NCBI GenBank assembly: GCA_017621455.1
Contig: JAGATC010000022.1
Coordinates: 47,519-111,518, forward strand
DNA from: Alistipes sp.
GTDB taxonomy: Bacteria > Bacteroidota > Bacteroidia > Bacteroidales > Rikenellaceae
Length of the DNA: 64,000 bases
Reading direction: 5' to 3'
The notes below the pieces were generated by a model. It was not told the DNA's origin and made no database searches. It saw only the letters and a program-made list of their open reading frames with translations. Shown here in pieces: positions 1-9,171 of the stretch; position 1 is the stretch's first letter; every line of letters starts with the position of its first letter. Made by a program: the position numbers and the translations under genes.

Positions 1-828
1 GAGTCCCACAACACTCGTTGTATCAATACGTTCGTCGAAGTAGAGTACACCCACAACAACTGCCGTTAGTGGCTCCATAGAGCCAAGTATAGAGGTCTGT
101 GTGGAGCCAATACGCTTTATCGCAACAATAAGCGTATAGTCCGAGAGTACGGTGCAGACAAGTGCTAACATGATGAGGTCGCGCCAGTTGCTTAAGCGGT
201 GCACAGGCTGGATGCCCGACGTAGCCAGTGCGTATAGGAAGAAGAGCAGCGCACCGAAAGCTAAGACGTAGAATGTTAGCACCGTAGAGTCTATCTTCGA
301 GGCTCGGCTACGCTTTACACCGATAATATATGCGGCGTAGGTCACCACCGTAAGCAGTGCAAAGGTGACGCCACGACGGAAGTCACCCTCGGTGTGGTTA
401 CCCCAAGCTAATAGTGCCACGCCAAAGAGCGAGACAACAACTGCGATGTAGACGCTGCGCGACATTCGCTCCTTGAAGAGCCACGACATCGTTACAACGA
501 CAGCAAGCGGATATAGGAAGTGTATGGTGGTGGCGATGCCACTGGGGATATACTTATAACTCTCGAGAAGCAGTATCGCCGTCGAGGCGTAGAGTATCGA
601 GAGTATGGCCACGACAAATACCTGGTCGGGAGCCAGCTTAAAACTACGTTGCGAAAAGAGCATTATCACAGCCATAGCCACCGTAGCCAACAGAAAGCGA
701 TAGCATAGTATCGTAGGAGAGCCCATACCCACTGCCAACAGCGATATGGTGAAGAGGGGGATAAGTCCGAATGTTGTCGATGATATCACCGCCGAGGTGA
801 CTCCCGTCAATTTATTCCATCGTGTCAT
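1..828 (-). CDS. EamA/DMT-family transporter (partial, C-terminus off window)
   Basis: The minus strand is open from an ATG at 826-828 to base 1 (276 codons), so the C-terminus lies outside the window. The translation begins MTRWNKLTGVTSAVISS and shows about nine hydrophobic helices in the two-repeat pattern of EamA (drug/metabolite transporter) proteins, with the typical late motif GSMEPLTAVVVGVLYFDE. Such proteins are inner-membrane exporters of amino acids, nucleosides or other metabolites; the substrate cannot be read here. It is divergent from the CapA-like gene, with only 48 bp between the two starts. Family confident, substrate unknown. Confidence 0.88.
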   Translation of the reverse strand, partial: MTRWNKLTGVTSAVISSTTFGLIPLFTISLLAVGMGSPTILCYRFLLATVAMAVIMLFSQRSFKLAPDQVFVVAILSILYASTAILLLESYKYIPSGIATTIHFLYPLAVVVTMSWLFKERMSRSVYIAVVVSLFGVALLAWGNHTEGDFRRGVTFALLTVVTYAAYIIGVKRSRASKIDSTVLTFYVLAFGALLFFLYALATSGIQPVHRLSNWRDLIMLALVCTVLSDYTLIVAIKRIGSTQTSILGSMEPLTAVVVGVLYFDERIDTTSVVGL

Positions 829-838
829 AGGCATTTTG

Positions 839-869
839 TTTGATATAACTAAAAAAATAGATACCTTTG
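839..869 (+). promoter_or_regulatory. Promoter of capA-like gene
   Basis: TTTG at 839-842, 19 bp spacer, then TACCTTTG at 862-869: a full match to the Bacteroidota sigma factor pattern. The expected start of transcription, about 6-7 bp after the -7 box, falls practically on the ATG at 877, so the mRNA would be leaderless or nearly so. Confidence 0.7.
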
Positions 870-876
870 TGCCATT

Positions 877-1959
877 ATGAAGCACCTCAGAACGATACTC
901 GCTATAGGCATAGCCATCATCGTCTCGCTCATCGTTGTAATGTCGAGCGACAAACATCATACCACAACACCCCTACCACAGCCCGCAGCGCCACAGACAG
1001 ACACCATACGCTTGGTTTTTGGTGGGGACTTCATGCAACACATGCCTCAAGTGGAGGCTGCACGCACCAGAGAGGGTGGCTACGACTATAGCCGCTCAGT
1101 GGAGTACGTCGCGCTAATATTTCGCGATGCCGATGTAGCAGTACTCAACCTCGAGACTACCATAACGGCTACGGGACGTTACTCTGGCTATCCATGCTTT
1201 GCATCGCCCATAGAACTTGTCGACGAACTCAGCAATATGGGCATAGACATAGCCCTCTTGGCAAACAACCACTGTTGTGACCGCTCTGCACGCGGCATCA
1301 CGACTACCATCGACGAGCTTAACAAACGCGACATTGCCCATACTGGGGTATTCACCGATAGTGCTGATTACCACCAGAACAACATCTACCGCTTTACAAC
1401 TAAAGGTGTGCGCTTTGCCCTGGTGAACTACACATACGGCACCAACGGCATCCCTACACCTAAGGGAAAGATTGTCAACCTTATAGACACCAATATCATC
1501 AAGCGCGACCTACGCTCAATATCTCAGGATAGCACCGACTGTATCATAGCCTGCATGCACTGGGGCAACGAGTATGAGCGTCGCGAAAACCGCGAACAGC
1601 AACGCCTTGCAGCACTGCTAAAGCGTGAAGGTGTCGACATCATCATAGGCAGTCATCCACATGTCGTACAACCCTACTATGCAGACTCAATAGGGGTCAC
1701 CTTCTACTCTCTCGGCAACCTTGTCTCGAACCAGCGTAAGCGCTACACCGACGGAGGGCTAATAGCCGAAGTTAAGGTTATCCGCTCAGACACCATAGAG
1801 GGTCTACGCTATAGTGCCGAGGCACACCCCGTGTGGGTATTGTGCCCCGACTACCGCATACTTCCACGCGAAGTGGGCGACACGCTAACCATGCCCGCTG
1901 AGTCACGCAAGGCATACGAGCTATTCATGTCAGACACCGACAAACTACTGGACAATTAG
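877..1959 (+). CDS. CapA-family (poly-gamma-glutamate synthesis-type) metallophosphatase-like protein
   Basis: 360 aa. The N-terminus has a hydrophobic segment (IGIAIIVSLIVVMSS), so the protein is likely exported or membrane anchored. The body carries the CapA signature in order: GGDFMQHM near residue 50, NLETTI near 96, NNHCCDRSARG near 130, HWGNEYERR near 228, GSHPHVVQPY near 256 and FYSLGN near 274. These are the metal-ligand and active-site blocks of the PGA_cap fold, a calcineurin-like phosphoesterase relative. CapA proteins are linked to capsule poly-gamma-glutamate, but no pgs/cap synthesis genes lie nearby, so the substrate is open. Its stop codon overlaps the stop of the convergent rubrerythrin gene. 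Confidence 0.88.
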   Translation: MKHLRTILAIGIAIIVSLIVVMSSDKHHTTTPLPQPAAPQTDTIRLVFGGDFMQHMPQVEAARTREGGYDYSRSVEYVALIFRDADVAVLNLETTITATGRYSGYPCFASPIELVDELSNMGIDIALLANNHCCDRSARGITTTIDELNKRDIAHTGVFTDSADYHQNNIYRFTTKGVRFALVNYTYGTNGIPTPKGKIVNLIDTNIIKRDLRSISQDSTDCIIACMHWGNEYERRENREQQRLAALLKREGVDIIIGSHPHVVQPYYADSIGVTFYSLGNLVSNQRKRYTDGGLIAEVKVIRSDTIEGLRYSAEAHPVWVLCPDYRILPREVGDTLTMPAESRKAYELFMSDTDKLLDN

Positions 1960-2537
1960 TAGTTATCGGCCATAGGCTCGAAGTAGCGCTGTTCGTGTTC
2001 ACACGAGGGGCATAGCTTGGGAGCCTTAGAGGCCTTAACTATGTAGCCACAGTTGCGGCACTGCCATACAATCTCGCCATCGCGGCGGAAGAAGTCACCA
2101 TCGGTAAGGCGGCTAAGCAGTTTTAGATAGCGACGTTCGTGCTCCTTCTCCACCTCAGCGACATGCTTAAACGTTAGAGCAATCTTCTGAAAGCCCTCAG
2201 CATGCGCCGTCTCAGCAAACGAGGCATACAACACCTCCCACTCCTCATGTTCACCCGCAGCAGCAGCTACGAGATTCTCCTGGGTAGTACCAATAATTCC
2301 CGCAGGGTACGAGGCATTGTGAATGGTAGCCATGCCACCCTCGAGATACTTAAAGAAGCGCTTGGCATGCTCCTTTTCCTGGTCTGCTGTGGTGTCAAAG
2401 ATGGCTGCAATCTGCTCATATCCATCCTTCTTAGCCTGCGATGCAAAGTAGTTGTAGCGATTACGCGCCTGGCTCTCGCCGGCAAATGCCTTCAATAGAT
2501 TCTCCTCGGTAAGAGTACCCTTAAGTGTGTTTTTCAT
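1956..2537 (-). CDS. rbr: Rubrerythrin
   Basis: 193 aa, normal length. The N-terminal ferritin-like four-helix domain carries the diiron ligand pattern (ESQARNRYNYFASQA near residue 17, DQEKEHAKRFF near 52, GEHEEW near 95, EVEKEHERRY near 128). The C-terminal rubredoxin domain has CRNC near 160 and CPSC near 177 for one iron. Rubrerythrins are cytoplasmic NADH-linked peroxidases that protect anaerobes from hydrogen peroxide. The gene is single, convergent with the CapA-like gene, and shares the bases TTAG at the two stops. Confidence 0.96.
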   Translation of the reverse strand: MKNTLKGTLTEENLLKAFAGESQARNRYNYFASQAKKDGYEQIAAIFDTTADQEKEHAKRFFKYLEGGMATIHNASYPAGIIGTTQENLVAAAAGEHEEWEVLYASFAETAHAEGFQKIALTFKHVAEVEKEHERRYLKLLSRLTDGDFFRRDGEIVWQCRNCGYIVKASKAPKLCPSCEHEQRYFEPMADNY

Positions 2538-2621
2538 AACGATAAAATGTTAGTTGATTAAGATATACACCCCTGCTCACTACAAAACACACGCCAAAAA
2601 CAATACCCCCATAAATGGGGG

Positions 2622-2652
2622 TTGTATAATTCGGCTAATGGTTGTATTTTTG
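2622..2652 (+). promoter_or_regulatory. Promoter of TonB-dependent receptor gene
   Basis: TTG at 2622-2624, 20 bp spacer, TATTTTTG at 2645-2652. Transcription should begin near 2658, which rules out the in-frame TTG at 2622 as start codon and supports the GTG at 2679. Confidence 0.68.
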
Positions 2653-2678
2653 CGCCGTTATTTGAATATGCGTATAGC

Positions 2679-4925
2679 GTGAAGAGATTTTTAACCATAT
2701 TAGCACTGCTTGTGGCACTTGAGGCGACAGCCCAGGTGACCGTAGACTCGTTGCATTACGACATCGAGAGTGTCAAAATATCGGCAGCCATGCCCAACAA
2801 GAGTGCTATGCGTTCGCCCATCTCTGCCACCTCTATTAACATGGGACGCTTAGAGCAGGAGGGAATAGCATCCATCAAGGATATATCGCTTATCGCACCT
2901 AACTTCTACCAGCCCGACTACGGCTCGTCTATCACCTCGTCTATATATGTACGTGGCTTCGGCTCACGTATCGACCAGCCAGTGCTTGGCGTCGTTGTTG
3001 ACGACATTACGCTGATGAATAAGAACGTCTACGACTTCTCGTTCTACGACATCCGCTCTATCGACCTACTACGCGGCCCACAGAGTACGCTCTACGGTCG
3101 TAACACCTCGGGAGGTGTGATGAACATAACCACCCTATCGCCATTTGCATGGCAGGGTCTGCGTGCCATGGCCGAGTACTCGACAATGACATCGTACCGC
3201 GCAAAGCTATCCTACTATGCCCTACCCAAGGATAACTTCGGCATCTCAGTGGCTGCCAACTTCAACCACGATGGTGGCTACTTCCGTAATACCTACACCG
3301 ATGAGATGTGTGACCGTGGCAACAACGCCTCGGCACGTCTGCGCATGCAGTGGCGTATAAACAGTCGCTGGAACCTCGACAATAGCCTCACAGCAGGCTA
3401 CACTAACGAGGGTGGCTACGCCTACCACCACTACAACCCCACAACGGCAACTATCGAGCCTGTTGCCTACAACGACCCCTCGGGCTATGAGCGACTGATG
3501 ATTCACGAGGGACTTGTGGCACGCTACAAGAGCGACAAGGTGCAGCTATCGTTGGCCACAAGCTACCAGTATCTCGACGACTGCATGACCCTCGACCAGG
3601 ACTTTACCCCCAAGTCGATGTTCACGATGCAGCAGATGCAGCGCGAGCATACACTCACCGAGGAGATTGTCATTAAGAGTCTTGCTCATAAGCGTTGGGA
3701 GTGGCTATGTGGCGCATTTCTCTTTGCCAAGTGGTTGGACATGTCGTCGCCCGTGACATTCAAGCAGGATGGCATCGACGAGCTTATCGTGGGCAATATC
3801 AACAAGGGGTTACACACCGTATTCCCCAACAATAACATGCTTATCGGAAGTGATAATTTTGTAATTGCCAGCGACTTTAATATCCCCACCTATGGTGCTG
3901 CTTTATATCACCAGTCGCTATTCAAGTTTGGCGATTGGCGCCTAATTGCCGGCATACGTCTCGATTTGGAGCACACCTCGATGGATTACCACTCGCACGC
4001 TACTATCCCTTACTGCTTCGACCTCACGATGACCGACTTCAAGGAGCTATACTCCGAGTTTAAGGGGCGCGAGAGGCAGACATTCTTTGAGGTGCTACCA
4101 AAGGTTGTTGTCGAGTACGACACAGCAATAGGCTCCGTCTACGGCTCTATTAGTCGTGGTTACAAGGCGGGAGGCTTCAATACGCAGATATTCTCGGACA
4201 TTCTGCAGGCACAGATGATGAGCGACATGATGGGCGACCTTGGCATCAAGCTCGATGGCGTGGGTGGCACCACCTACGACTCAGCCTCTGCAACGCGTTA
4301 CAAGCCAGAGACAAGCTGGAACTTCGAGCTTGGCACACACCTTACGCCAACACCGAGTCTAAAGCTCGACGCCTCGCTCTTCTGGATTGAGTGCTTCGAC
4401 CAGCAGGTGACCGTGCTTCCCCATGGCAAGAACACAGGACGTATGATGTCGAACGCCGCACGCGCACGTAGTTTCGGTGCAGAGCTTAGTGCCACTTATG
4501 GTTACGAGGGTCTGCAATTGCGTGGTGACTACGGCTACACCAATGCCCGCTTCCGCGAGTATAACGACGGCATAGGCGACTATGCCGGTAAGCGACTACC
4601 CTACGCCCCTGAGCACACCGTGGCACTCTCCGTATCATATAGACTATGGTTCGACAACCCCACAATTCAGGGCATAACCTTCATGGCAGATTGGCGAGGC
4701 ACAGGTTCCATCTACTGGAACGAGGCCAACACCCTGCATCAGCCATTCTACTCAACACTTGGGGCTCAGGTATCGCTACGCATGAACAGCGTGGAGCTGA
4801 CACTATGGGGTCGCAACCTCACAAACACACGCTACAACGTCTTCTATTTTAAGAGTGTAGGCGAGGAGTTCTTCTCCCAGGGAGCTCCCCTGCACGCAGG
4901 CATACGACTAAATATAACGCTTTAA
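2679..4925 (+). CDS. TonB-dependent outer-membrane receptor
   Basis: 748 aa from the GTG at 2679, chosen because the promoter lies upstream of it and because it gives a clean signal peptide (VKRFLTILALLVALEATAQ). The plug domain follows (SIKDISLIAPNF, SIYVRGFGSR, VVVDDI, DLLRGPQSTLYGRNTSGG), then a 22-strand-type barrel ending in a short aromatic-poor strand (HAGIRLNITL). Such receptors import iron chelates, cobalamin or other large ligands across the outer membrane using TonB/ExbBD energy. There is no N-terminal carboxypeptidase-regulatory domain and no SusD gene beside it, so this is not a classic glycan SusC. The next gene is a small lipoprotein probably in the same transcript. Ligand unknown. 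Confidence 0.9.
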   Translation: MKRFLTILALLVALEATAQVTVDSLHYDIESVKISAAMPNKSAMRSPISATSINMGRLEQEGIASIKDISLIAPNFYQPDYGSSITSSIYVRGFGSRIDQPVLGVVVDDITLMNKNVYDFSFYDIRSIDLLRGPQSTLYGRNTSGGVMNITTLSPFAWQGLRAMAEYSTMTSYRAKLSYYALPKDNFGISVAANFNHDGGYFRNTYTDEMCDRGNNASARLRMQWRINSRWNLDNSLTAGYTNEGGYAYHHYNPTTATIEPVAYNDPSGYERLMIHEGLVARYKSDKVQLSLATSYQYLDDCMTLDQDFTPKSMFTMQQMQREHTLTEEIVIKSLAHKRWEWLCGAFLFAKWLDMSSPVTFKQDGIDELIVGNINKGLHTVFPNNNMLIGSDNFVIASDFNIPTYGAALYHQSLFKFGDWRLIAGIRLDLEHTSMDYHSHATIPYCFDLTMTDFKELYSEFKGRERQTFFEVLPKVVVEYDTAIGSVYGSISRGYKAGGFNTQIFSDILQAQMMSDMMGDLGIKLDGVGGTTYDSASATRYKPETSWNFELGTHLTPTPSLKLDASLFWIECFDQQVTVLPHGKNTGRMMSNAARARSFGAELSATYGYEGLQLRGDYGYTNARFREYNDGIGDYAGKRLPYAPEHTVALSVSYRLWFDNPTIQGITFMADWRGTGSIYWNEANTLHQPFYSTLGAQVSLRMNSVELTLWGRNLTNTRYNVFYFKSVGEEFFSQGAPLHAGIRLNITL

Positions 4926-4929
4926 TATT

Positions 4930-5385
4930 ATGAGAACATTTCAACTATTTTTAGGTCTCGCACTTATGACACTGCTTGGTGTAGCATGCGAGAATGGCAA
5001 CAACAACGACCTACCTAACAACCCCGTGGAGCAGAAGTGCTACAAGGGTACAATGGTGGTTGACCAGAACGACGGCACCTTCTACACCCAGGAGGATGTA
5101 GAGGTGGACTTCGAAATTAAGGATGGTAAGCTCAACTTCGTTATGTGTCAAGTGAAGTTCGCCAAGGGTATGCCCCTCAAGCTTGATATGGTTGTTGAGG
5201 GCGCTGATTACGTAGATAACGACGGTAGCTACACCATCTCTGGTGACGGCATTATTCCCTACGCTATGGGTGGTCCTTTCGAGAAGTTTACTATCACCAA
5301 GCTCAATGGCACCATCACCGACACAGAGTTTGAGATGGAGTTTATGTGTGGCGAGTATCCCGTAACCTACGCGGGCACAAAGTAG
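4930..5385 (+). CDS. Calycin-like domain lipoprotein
   Basis: 151 aa. The signal peptide ends in a lipobox (LLGVAC), so the mature protein begins with a lipidated cysteine. The rest matches the small Bacteroidota calycin-like beta-barrel family: a first strand GTMVV, then repeated short amphipathic strands and the late FTITKLNGTITD segment. It starts 4 bp after the TonB-dependent receptor gene, so the two are probably co-transcribed and the lipoprotein may be the receptor's surface partner. That role is inferred from position only; family assignment is from pattern recognition. Confidence 0.72.
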   Translation: MRTFQLFLGLALMTLLGVACENGNNNDLPNNPVEQKCYKGTMVVDQNDGTFYTQEDVEVDFEIKDGKLNFVMCQVKFAKGMPLKLDMVVEGADYVDNDGSYTISGDGIIPYAMGGPFEKFTITKLNGTITDTEFEMEFMCGEYPVTYAGTK

Positions 5386-5392
5386 CAAAGCT

Positions 5393-5659
5393 ATGATTTA
5401 CGCCATTGCGATATACTTGACTGCAATCACCCTCATTACGTTCATCGCGTTTGCCATCGACAAGTCGAAATCGAAGTCGAAGAGCCGACGTATACCCGAG
5501 CTTACACTGCTTATTATGTCCGCCATAGGTGGTAGTCTTGGAGCGCTGCTTGCCATGCACTTCGTGCGCCACAAGACACAGCATGCCAAGTTTAAGTATG
5601 GCATACCTGCCATGCTCGCAGCTCACATAGCACTGCTTGCCTACGTGCTACTTTGGTAG
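5393..5659 (+). CDS. DUF1294 family small membrane protein
   Basis: 88 aa with three hydrophobic helices. The features of DUF1294 are visible: FAIDKSKSKSK after helix 1, RRIPELTLL, GGSLGALLAMHFVRHKT in the middle and a final helix. Function of the family is unknown. It follows the calycin-like gene by 7 bp and ends just before a strong hairpin, so it closes the receptor transcript. Confidence 0.85.
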   Translation: MIYAIAIYLTAITLITFIAFAIDKSKSKSKSRRIPELTLLIMSAIGGSLGALLAMHFVRHKTQHAKFKYGIPAMLAAHIALLAYVLLW

Positions 5660-5673
5660 CAGAGGTGTAAAAG

Positions 5674-5709
5674 ATAAGGGACGCTGAATGAAGCGTCCCT
5701 TATTTCGTA
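5674..5709. terminator. Bidirectional terminator hairpin
   Basis: Perfect 12-bp stem (ATAAGGGACGCT at 5674-5685 with its complement at 5692-5703) and a 6-nt loop, with A- and T-rich sides. It lies between convergent genes and can serve both. Confidence 0.85.
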
Positions 5710-5713
5710 TCTA

Positions 5714-6508
5714 TTACCAATTTCCTTGCTGAGGTATGGTGTTACATGTCTCAGCACTCTCCCCAGGCAGCACCTCAAGCTCCGACTTCGAGATAAGCCA
5801 CCAACCACGATAGTAGAAGATGGCAGTGGCCAAAACTCCAACAAGCAAAACAATTACAGGGATATCTTCACTAAACAACTTACTATACACCTCTAAAAGC
5901 ACAAATCCAATTATAATAAAAGCGTATACAATGTTAATAATATACGATATTAATAGGCTTTTAGCTCCCTGCACAGCCTTGAAGGGGAGTGTCTTCGACA
6001 GACTCAATTTCACAAGTCCAACTCCCTGTAGAATTAGCGCGGTCAACGATGATATAACCATCAGCAAACTAACAATACCAAGAATTCTATATGCTAATAT
6101 TAAAGTATCAACACTTACAGTCGCCGTGGTAAATGGTGTTGTTATAAGCTGCATAACAACTGCGACTACTCCAGCAATTAGATTAATAAGCAAACCTATT
6201 GCGTAGAGTTTGATACCCTTTGCATCGCTACGTTCTACGGCCGATTCGCTCCACTCTTTTACATTTCCATAGAAACGCCAATTCAAGCAGTAGATTGCAA
6301 TAGCCACCACGAACGCCAAGATACCAATGACAAAGATAAAAGCTTCCGACTCTAAAGCGATAGCTAATATCACAAAAAAGATGTAGGCTGCAATAAGAGA
6401 CAATGCTGTAATCAAGATTGCAAGCTGTGTTCTCCACAAGCTCTTCACCGACTCTTTCCAGTTTTTAGCTCGGCGAACTGCCAATTCGTAAGGTGACAAA
6501 GGTGCCAT
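5714..6508 (-). CDS. Multi-pass membrane protein of unknown function
   Basis: 264 aa. After a basic N-terminal stretch (SPYELAVRRAKNWKESVKSLW) there are about six hydrophobic helices, roughly at residues 30-55, 58-75, 100-120, 135-165, 185-205 and 215-232, then a short polar tail rich in Glu. No catalytic motif is visible and I do not recognise a family. Base composition is more AT-rich than the neighbours. It lies 36 bp downstream of the DUF486 gene on the same strand and may be co-transcribed with it. Confidence 0.7.
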   Translation of the reverse strand: MAPLSPYELAVRRAKNWKESVKSLWRTQLAILITALSLIAAYIFFVILAIALESEAFIFVIGILAFVVAIAIYCLNWRFYGNVKEWSESAVERSDAKGIKLYAIGLLINLIAGVVAVVMQLITTPFTTATVSVDTLILAYRILGIVSLLMVISSLTALILQGVGLVKLSLSKTLPFKAVQGAKSLLISYIINIVYAFIIIGFVLLEVYSKLFSEDIPVIVLLVGVLATAIFYYRGWWLISKSELEVLPGESAETCNTIPQQGNW

Positions 6509-6544
6509 AAAAGTAAATTAAAATGTTAATATTATTTGTTTGGG

Positions 6545-6910
6545 TTATTTGCGGAAGATAAAGTAGACGGCAAGTACCAAGCACAGGAAGCCTATATAGT
6601 GGTTCCACTTCAAGCCCTCGTGCATAAAGATTGCCATAAAGAGCGAGAAGACCACCAGCGAGACAACCTCCTGAATAACCTTCAAGTGCCACAACGTAAA
6701 GGGACCACCAAACTCTGCGCTACCAATGCGATTGGCAGGCACCTGAAAGCAGTACTCCAACAGGGCCACACCCCAGCTAACAAGGATGATAGCGAGCATA
6801 CCATAGCGTTCGAGTTTCGACTTAAAGGCGATGTGTCCATACCATGCCAAGGTCATAAATATATTTGAGCAGACCAAAAGTGCAACGGTCGAGATTCCTC
6901 TTACCAACAT
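6545..6910 (-). CDS. DUF486 / small DMT-family membrane protein
   Basis: 121 aa with four hydrophobic helices. Family marks are SNIFMTLAWYGHIAFK near residue 15, the central EYCFQVPANRIGSAEFGGPFT and LKVIQEVVSLVVFS, matching the DUF486 branch of the drug/metabolite transporter clan. Substrate unknown. The block PANRIG is the most conserved region of the family. Confidence 0.88.
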   Translation of the reverse strand: MLVRGISTVALLVCSNIFMTLAWYGHIAFKSKLERYGMLAIILVSWGVALLEYCFQVPANRIGSAEFGGPFTLWHLKVIQEVVSLVVFSLFMAIFMHEGLKWNHYIGFLCLVLAVYFIFRK

Positions 6911-7011
6911 GATCTAATAATTTTCTACGTATATAAAGAGTTATAGGGGATGATATAGCTATCACAAAAGTAAGAAAAAAATATCAAAAAAGTGACCTAT
7001 CCACTATTTTT

Positions 7012-7043
7012 TTTGTCTATCTTATAATTTCGTTGTACTTTTA
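7012..7043 (+). promoter_or_regulatory. Promoter of dipeptidyl-peptidase gene
   Basis: TTTG at 7012-7015, 20 bp spacer, TACTTTTA at 7036-7043 (one mismatch to TAnnTTTG). The predicted leader to the ATG at 7073 is about 25 nt. Confidence 0.6.
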
Positions 7044-7072
7044 CACCGAATATTTCAAACTATAACCAATTA

Positions 7073-9097
7073 ATGATGAACAAATTTTTAGGACTTACCG
7101 CTATGGGAATTTTTGCAGTGTCAACCATGGCGAGTGCTCAGGAGGCTGAGCAGCCCTGGATTGTCGATCGCTTCGACGACATAAAGGTTATCCGCTACGA
7201 GGTACCCGGATTCGATAACCTTACGCTCAAGGAGAAGCAGTATGTTTACTACCTCTCTGAGGCAGCGAAGTGTGGCCGCGACATTCTCTTCGATCAGAAC
7301 TTTAAGTATGGCCTTGCCGTACGTCGTACGTTAGAGACACTCTACACCGAGGGTCGTAACACCGCAGAGGCCGAGAGCGAGGAGTTCAAGGCTATGGAGA
7401 AGTATTTGAAGAAGGTGTGGTTTGCTAACGGCATCCACCACCACTACTCTAACGACAAGTTCACCCCAGAGTTCTCTGAGGAGTGGTTCCGTGGTCAGTT
7501 GGCGCTCTACATTAACGACGATAATCGCCAGATTGACAACGACCTACTCTGCCGCATCATCTTCGACAAGGAGCTCTATGCATCACGCCTAAACCAGAAG
7601 GCTGGCGTTGACGTAATCACCGCTTCGGCAAACAACTACTACGAGGGAGTTAACCAGGAGGAGGTTGAGGCATTCTACGCAGCTATGGCTGCTGCCGACG
7701 AGGGTAACCCCGAGCCCATCTCTTACGGTCTTAACTCAAAGCTCGTAAAGGACGAGAATGGCGAGATTGTAGAGCGCGTATGGCATATTGGTGGCATGTA
7801 CTCACCTGCAATCGAGCAGATTGTCTTCTGGCTTGAGAAGGCTAAGAAGGTAGCTAACCCCGAGCAGCGCAAATATGTCCAGGCTCTTATCGACTACTAC
7901 CGCACTGGTGACCTCGCCCTATTCGACAAGTATAACATCCTCTGGGTACGCGACACCGATACTAACGTCGACTTCGTAAACGGCTTTATCGAGAGCTATG
8001 GCGATCCACTTGGCCGTAAGGCTTCGTGGGAGTCTGTAGTAAACTTCCGCGATGTGGAGGCTTGCAAGCGTACCGAGATAATGGCAGCTAATGCACAGTG
8101 GTTCGAGGATCACGCCCCCATCAACCCTGCATACCGCAAGGAGGAGGTTAAGGGTGTATCTGCAAAGGTAATCACCGTGGCTATGCTTGGTGGCGACTGC
8201 TTCCCTGCAACAGCTATCGGCATCAACCTTCCCAACGCCGACTGGATTCGTAAGGAGCACGGCTCAAAGTCAGTAACCATCGACAATATTACCTATGCTT
8301 ACGCTAAGGCTGCTGAGGGCAACGGCTTCAATGAGGAGTTCGTATTGCGCGAGGCTGACCGCGAGCGTATGCGCCTCTACGGCAAGCTCTCAGACGACCT
8401 CCACACCGACCTTCACGAGTGTTTGGGTCACGGTTCTGGTCAGCTTGCTCCTGGCACAAAGGGTGACGAGCTTCGCACCTACTCTTCAACATTGGAGGAG
8501 GCACGTGCCGACCTATTCGCTCTCTACTACCTCGGCGATGAGAAGCTTGTAGAGATTGGTCTTATCCCCACGTTGGATGTTGCTTGGGCACAGTACAGCA
8601 AGTATATCATGAACGGTATGCAGACACAGCTCTCGCGTATCGAGCTTGGCAAGGATGTAGAGGAGTCGCACATGCGTAACCGTAAGCTTATCGCCGAGTG
8701 GTGCTACGAGAAGGGCAAGGCCGAGAACGTAATTGAAATCGTTGAGCAGGATGGCAAGCACTACGTTGTTGTCAACGACTTCGTACGTCTCCGCGAGCTC
8801 TTCGGCGAGCTTCTCTGCGAGGTACAGCGCATCAAGTCGGAGGGTGACTACGAGGCAGGTAAGGCACTCGTTGAGAACTACGCCGTTAAGGTTGACCCCG
8901 AGTTCCACGCCGAGGTTATCGCTCGTAATCAGGCACTTAACATCGAGCCTTATGGTGGCTTTGTGAACCCATCATACGAGCTTGTATACGACAAGAAGGG
9001 TCGTATCATCGACGTTAAGGTATGCTACGACAGCCAGTACGTTGAGCAGCACCTCGAGTACTCAAAGAACTACTCATTCCTCCCCACTATGAACTAA
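7073..9097 (+). CDS. Dipeptidyl-peptidase III (peptidase M49)
   Basis: 674 aa with an N-terminal signal peptide (FLGLTAMGIFAVSTMASAQ), so exported, probably periplasmic. DPP III removes dipeptides from the N-terminus of oligopeptides. The zinc motif is HECLGH starting at residue 448, the M49 form HExxGH with one residue more than the usual HExxH, and the second zinc ligand lies in EEARADL near residue 475. The C-terminal half carries the usual GYGGFVNPS-type block (EPYGGFVNPSYELV). It is a single gene between a promoter and a strong terminator. Codon use is that of a highly expressed gene. In asaccharolytic Bacteroidales these enzymes feed dipeptide uptake. Confidence 0.94.
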   Translation: MMNKFLGLTAMGIFAVSTMASAQEAEQPWIVDRFDDIKVIRYEVPGFDNLTLKEKQYVYYLSEAAKCGRDILFDQNFKYGLAVRRTLETLYTEGRNTAEAESEEFKAMEKYLKKVWFANGIHHHYSNDKFTPEFSEEWFRGQLALYINDDNRQIDNDLLCRIIFDKELYASRLNQKAGVDVITASANNYYEGVNQEEVEAFYAAMAAADEGNPEPISYGLNSKLVKDENGEIVERVWHIGGMYSPAIEQIVFWLEKAKKVANPEQRKYVQALIDYYRTGDLALFDKYNILWVRDTDTNVDFVNGFIESYGDPLGRKASWESVVNFRDVEACKRTEIMAANAQWFEDHAPINPAYRKEEVKGVSAKVITVAMLGGDCFPATAIGINLPNADWIRKEHGSKSVTIDNITYAYAKAAEGNGFNEEFVLREADRERMRLYGKLSDDLHTDLHECLGHGSGQLAPGTKGDELRTYSSTLEEARADLFALYYLGDEKLVEIGLIPTLDVAWAQYSKYIMNGMQTQLSRIELGKDVEESHMRNRKLIAEWCYEKGKAENVIEIVEQDGKHYVVVNDFVRLRELFGELLCEVQRIKSEGDYEAGKALVENYAVKVDPEFHAEVIARNQALNIEPYGGFVNPSYELVYDKKGRIIDVKVCYDSQYVEQHLEYSKNYSFLPTMN

Positions 9098-9118
9098 TCG
9101 AGTAGGGAGAACAAAACG

Positions 9119-9160
9119 AATAACCGCAGATGGCAATCGCCACCTGCGGTTATTTTTTAC
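9119..9160. terminator. Terminator hairpin after DPP III gene
   Basis: 11-bp perfect outer stem (AATAACCGCAG at 9119-9129 with 9144-9154), an inner TGGC/GCCA extension, then a T-run. Convergent with the helicase gene. Confidence 0.85.
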
Positions 9161-9171
9161 CGCGCTTAATG

